Below are positions 61,870-64,000 of a stretch of DNA of 64,000 bases, one piece after another. This stretch comes from Karstenula rhodostoma CBS 690.94 (taxonomy: Eukaryota > Ascomycota > Dothideomycetes > Pleosporales > Didymosphaeriaceae): positions 2,716,937 through 2,780,936 of the forward strand of contig MU001493.1 in the NCBI GenBank assembly GCA_010093485.1, written 5' to 3'. Numbering within the stretch: position 1 is the first letter of the stretch; each line of letters starts with the position of its first letter. The notes beneath the pieces were generated by a model. That model worked only from the letters and a program-made list of their open reading frames with translations, had not been told where the DNA came from and searched no databases. The position numbers and the translations under genes are program-made.

Positions 61870-64000
61870 ATGGCCGACACAGAGCCCTCGCCAGGCTCGC
61901 CCGAGGTGGAGGACCGGTGGCCGGGTGGCCAGACGCAGCCGGAACCACCCGCAGCAGAAGAGGAGGACTCGCAGCACGACACCACCACCCCGGAAGACGC
62001 AGACGCAGACGCAGACGCAGACACAGGCGGGCAGGCTCCGCAGACTCCCCACGTACCGCAGCCGCCGGCGGACATGCCCACGCCTACCCCGCCGCCTCCC
62101 AAGCTCAACGTTGCCGAGCCGGAGGAATCAGACTCGCGGCGCACCGCCGAGTTCTTCGACCAGCGCATGCATGCCGTCGCGCGGCCACGCACCGATTCCC
62201 AGTCCACGGCGGCCACGGCTGCGACGACCGCCACAAGGCCTTCGACACGGAGCTCGCTGGTCTTCGTCATCACCGCGCTGGAGACCATCGCTGCATCCAA
62301 GGATGCGAAGAAGAACAAGAAGTTAGGCGACTCAGTCGCGACGGCCTTGGCAGCTATCAAAGCAGAGGGCGACCCGTCGCGCATCAACCCTGAGGTTCTC
62401 TTCGAGCCGCTCCAGCTGGCCTCCGAGGCGCCTTCCGTCCCCGTCTCCATTGCTGCGCTGGACTGCATCGGCAAGCTGATCAGTTACTCGTACTTCTCCG
62501 TGCCTTCCGAGCCGCAGGGCGACACCGAGGCAGTTCCCCTCATCGAAAAGGCTATAGACACAATATGCGCATGCTTCCAAGGCGAGGCGACACCGCCGGA
62601 CGTCCAGCTGCAGATCGTCAAGTCCTTGCTGGCTGCCATCTTGAACGACAAGATCGTGGTGCACGGTGCCGGACTGCTGAAGGCTGTGCGGTTGACCTAC
62701 AACATCTTCCTGCTCTCCAAGTCGAGCGCCAACCAGCAGGTTGCGCAGGGTGCGTTGACACAGATGGTAGGCACCTGCTTCGAAAGAGTCAAGAGCAGGC
62801 TGGCAGCGAAAGAAGCTAGGGCCAATCTCTCTCGCGTTTCGTTGAACGACAAGGGCAACTCGGAAGAGAATGTGCCTGAGGATGACGACGATGAAGGTGA
62901 ACATGCAAATGGTACCTTGGAAGGCGCAGGACATGCCGAGGAAGAGCAAGACGATCCCGAGTCCAGCGAGCCTAGCGACAAGCCAGTAGACAAGCACACC
63001 GGACCCAAAATTACTCTGCAGAGCTTTGAGAATAACATGAGTTTCAACGACGATCGAATACACGACAACGCGCCAACCTTGGTGACGCGGATAAAAGGCA
63101 AGCAAGGGTCAAGGCAGGTCTCTGGCGTAGAAGCTTCGCCGGTTCCGCACGAGGCTGACGAAGAGGAGGAAGACGAGATATTCGTAAAGGATGCCTATCT
63201 TGTTTTCCGCGCCATGTGCAGGCTGAGCACTAAAACCCTTGCGGTCGATCACGCGTTGGATGTAAAGTCGCAAGGCATGCGCTCGAAGCTGCTGTCTCTT
63301 CACATCATTCAAACCATTCTACATAACAACATTGCAGTCTTCGTATCGCCATATGCAACGATCAGAAGTGGCAGTGGCGATGAGCCTACTACGTTCGTAC
63401 AGGCCATCAAGCAATACCTCTGCTTGAGCTTGAGTCGTAACGGCGCCAGTTCTGTCAACAAGGTCTTCGAGGTGGCGTGCGAAATATTCTGGCAAATACT
63501 TAAATATTTGCGCGTCATGTTAAAGAAGGAAATCGAGGTGTTCATGAAGGAGATCTACCTCGCCATCCTGGACAAGCGAACTGCACCGGCATTCCAGAAA
63601 CAGTATATCTTGACTGTCTTCCGACGGCTCGCAGCTGACCCTCGCGCTTTGGTAGAAATGTACCTCAACTACGACTGCGATCGCACCGCGCTCGATAACA
63701 TGTATCAACGTGTCGTCGAGCATCTTTCCAAGATATCTAGCATACCGGTCACAGTGTCACCCATGCAGCAACAAGCCTATCAGGACCATCGCGAGAAGCA
63801 GTCAAAGGCCTCGGATTGGCAGAGCAGGGGCACTTTGCCTCCCTCATTATCTACCGCGTCGATGAACGTTCCCCACGAAAACGAGCACGCGTACCCGCCT
63901 GAATATGCGATGAAACAAGAATCATTGGAAGGATTGGTGGAAATCTTGCGATCGCTGGTGAACTGGTCAGAGCAGCCTGTACCCAACGCGGCAAGAAACT
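61870..64000 (+). CDS. SEC7: Sec7-family ARF guanine-nucleotide exchange factor, N-terminal part (runs off right edge)
   Basis: Open without introns for 710 codons to the window edge. Sec7/BIG proteins activate ARF GTPases at the trans-Golgi for vesicle budding. Residues 1-100 are acidic, Pro-rich and low complexity, with an (Ala-Asp)5 run from a GCAGAC hexanucleotide repeat near 62000. Residues about 115-330 match the DCB dimerisation region (SSLVFVITALETIAASKDAKKNKK, given here as its first 20: SSLVFVITALETIAASKDAK). An acidic linker (about 330-400) follows. The HUS region starts at DEIFVKDAYLVFRAMCRLS, and the HUS box NYDCD lies at residues 600-604. The catalytic Sec7 domain should begin about 100-150 residues further on, outside the window. 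The start at 61870 follows a short CACA-rich leader. Full proteins of this family are about 1800-2000 aa. Confidence 0.95.
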   Translation, partial: MADTEPSPGSPEVEDRWPGGQTQPEPPAAEEEDSQHDTTTPEDADADADADTGGQAPQTPHVPQPPADMPTPTPPPPKLNVAEPEESDSRRTAEFFDQRMHAVARPRTDSQSTAATAATTATRPSTRSSLVFVITALETIAASKDAKKNKKLGDSVATALAAIKAEGDPSRINPEVLFEPLQLASEAPSVPVSIAALDCIGKLISYSYFSVPSEPQGDTEAVPLIEKAIDTICACFQGEATPPDVQLQIVKSLLAAILNDKIVVHGAGLLKAVRLTYNIFLLSKSSANQQVAQGALTQMVGTCFERVKSRLAAKEARANLSRVSLNDKGNSEENVPEDDDDEGEHANGTLEGAGHAEEEQDDPESSEPSDKPVDKHTGPKITLQSFENNMSFNDDRIHDNAPTLVTRIKGKQGSRQVSGVEASPVPHEADEEEEDEIFVKDAYLVFRAMCRLSTKTLAVDHALDVKSQGMRSKLLSLHIIQTILHNNIAVFVSPYATIRSGSGDEPTTFVQAIKQYLCLSLSRNGASSVNKVFEVACEIFWQILKYLRVMLKKEIEVFMKEIYLAILDKRTAPAFQKQYILTVFRRLAADPRALVEMYLNYDCDRTALDNMYQRVVEHLSKISSIPVTVSPMQQQAYQDHREKQSKASDWQSRGTLPPSLSTASMNVPHENEHAYPPEYAMKQESLEGLVEILRSLVNWSEQPVPNAARN

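Noticed and set aside
62332..63105. 257-codon minus-strand frame opposite SEC7
   Set aside because: Antisense shadow of the SEC7 coding sequence.

Overview
The window looks like nuclear DNA of a filamentous ascomycete (Pezizomycotina; Dothideomycetes is my tentative guess). Genes carry short spliceosomal introns of about 47-104 nt with GTRNGN donors and CTNAC-type branch points. A C2HC plus Zn2Cys6 regulator is present, and the centre is a large block with the extreme signature of repeat-induced point mutation (RIP). All observations were made by reading; nothing was computed against a database.

Layout. (1) 1-4670, normal composition: a minus-strand gene running off the left edge that encodes only the C-terminal module of fungal sterol-glucosyltransferase-like (GT28) proteins; a small MGCSSSK-type lipid-anchored Gly/His-rich protein; a three-exon 141-aa secreted cysteine-containing protein (effector-like); and a TATA box plus short reading frame that runs into the block. 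(2) 4671-53812, about 49 kb of A+T-rich DNA with almost no CpA/TpG and no ATG that I could find. I resolved two full-length Ty1/copia-type LTR retrotransposons (22159-29386 and 45006-52236, each with a matching 5-bp target duplication), a Ty3/gypsy element (32806-39575, target duplication ACTAA) whose right LTR holds a nested 1.33-kb element, two more copies and two end fragments of that 1.3-kb family, several tandem arrays, and a 465-base N gap. (3) 53813-64000, normal composition: an MFS sugar/quinate-type transporter, a convergent medium-chain enoyl/quinone reductase, a divergent C2HC+Zn2Cys6 transcription factor, the pyruvate dehydrogenase E2 subunit, and the N-terminal part of the ARF exchange factor Sec7.

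How it fits together: transporter, reductase and regulator sit side by side and could form a small catabolic or secondary-metabolic module. E2 and Sec7 are divergent housekeeping genes. The block changes composition abruptly at both edges; it is either an AT-isochore of nested, silenced transposons or, given its size and content, possibly a regional centromere. Genes at its edges (the secreted protein, the transporter and a possibly truncated gene) are candidates for position effects.

Most notable oddities: the E2 protein lacks the peripheral-subunit-binding domain expected between its lipoyl and catalytic domains; the GT28 C-terminal module stands alone; and several tandem arrays in the RIP block have periods divisible by three, suggesting lost repeat-protein genes.
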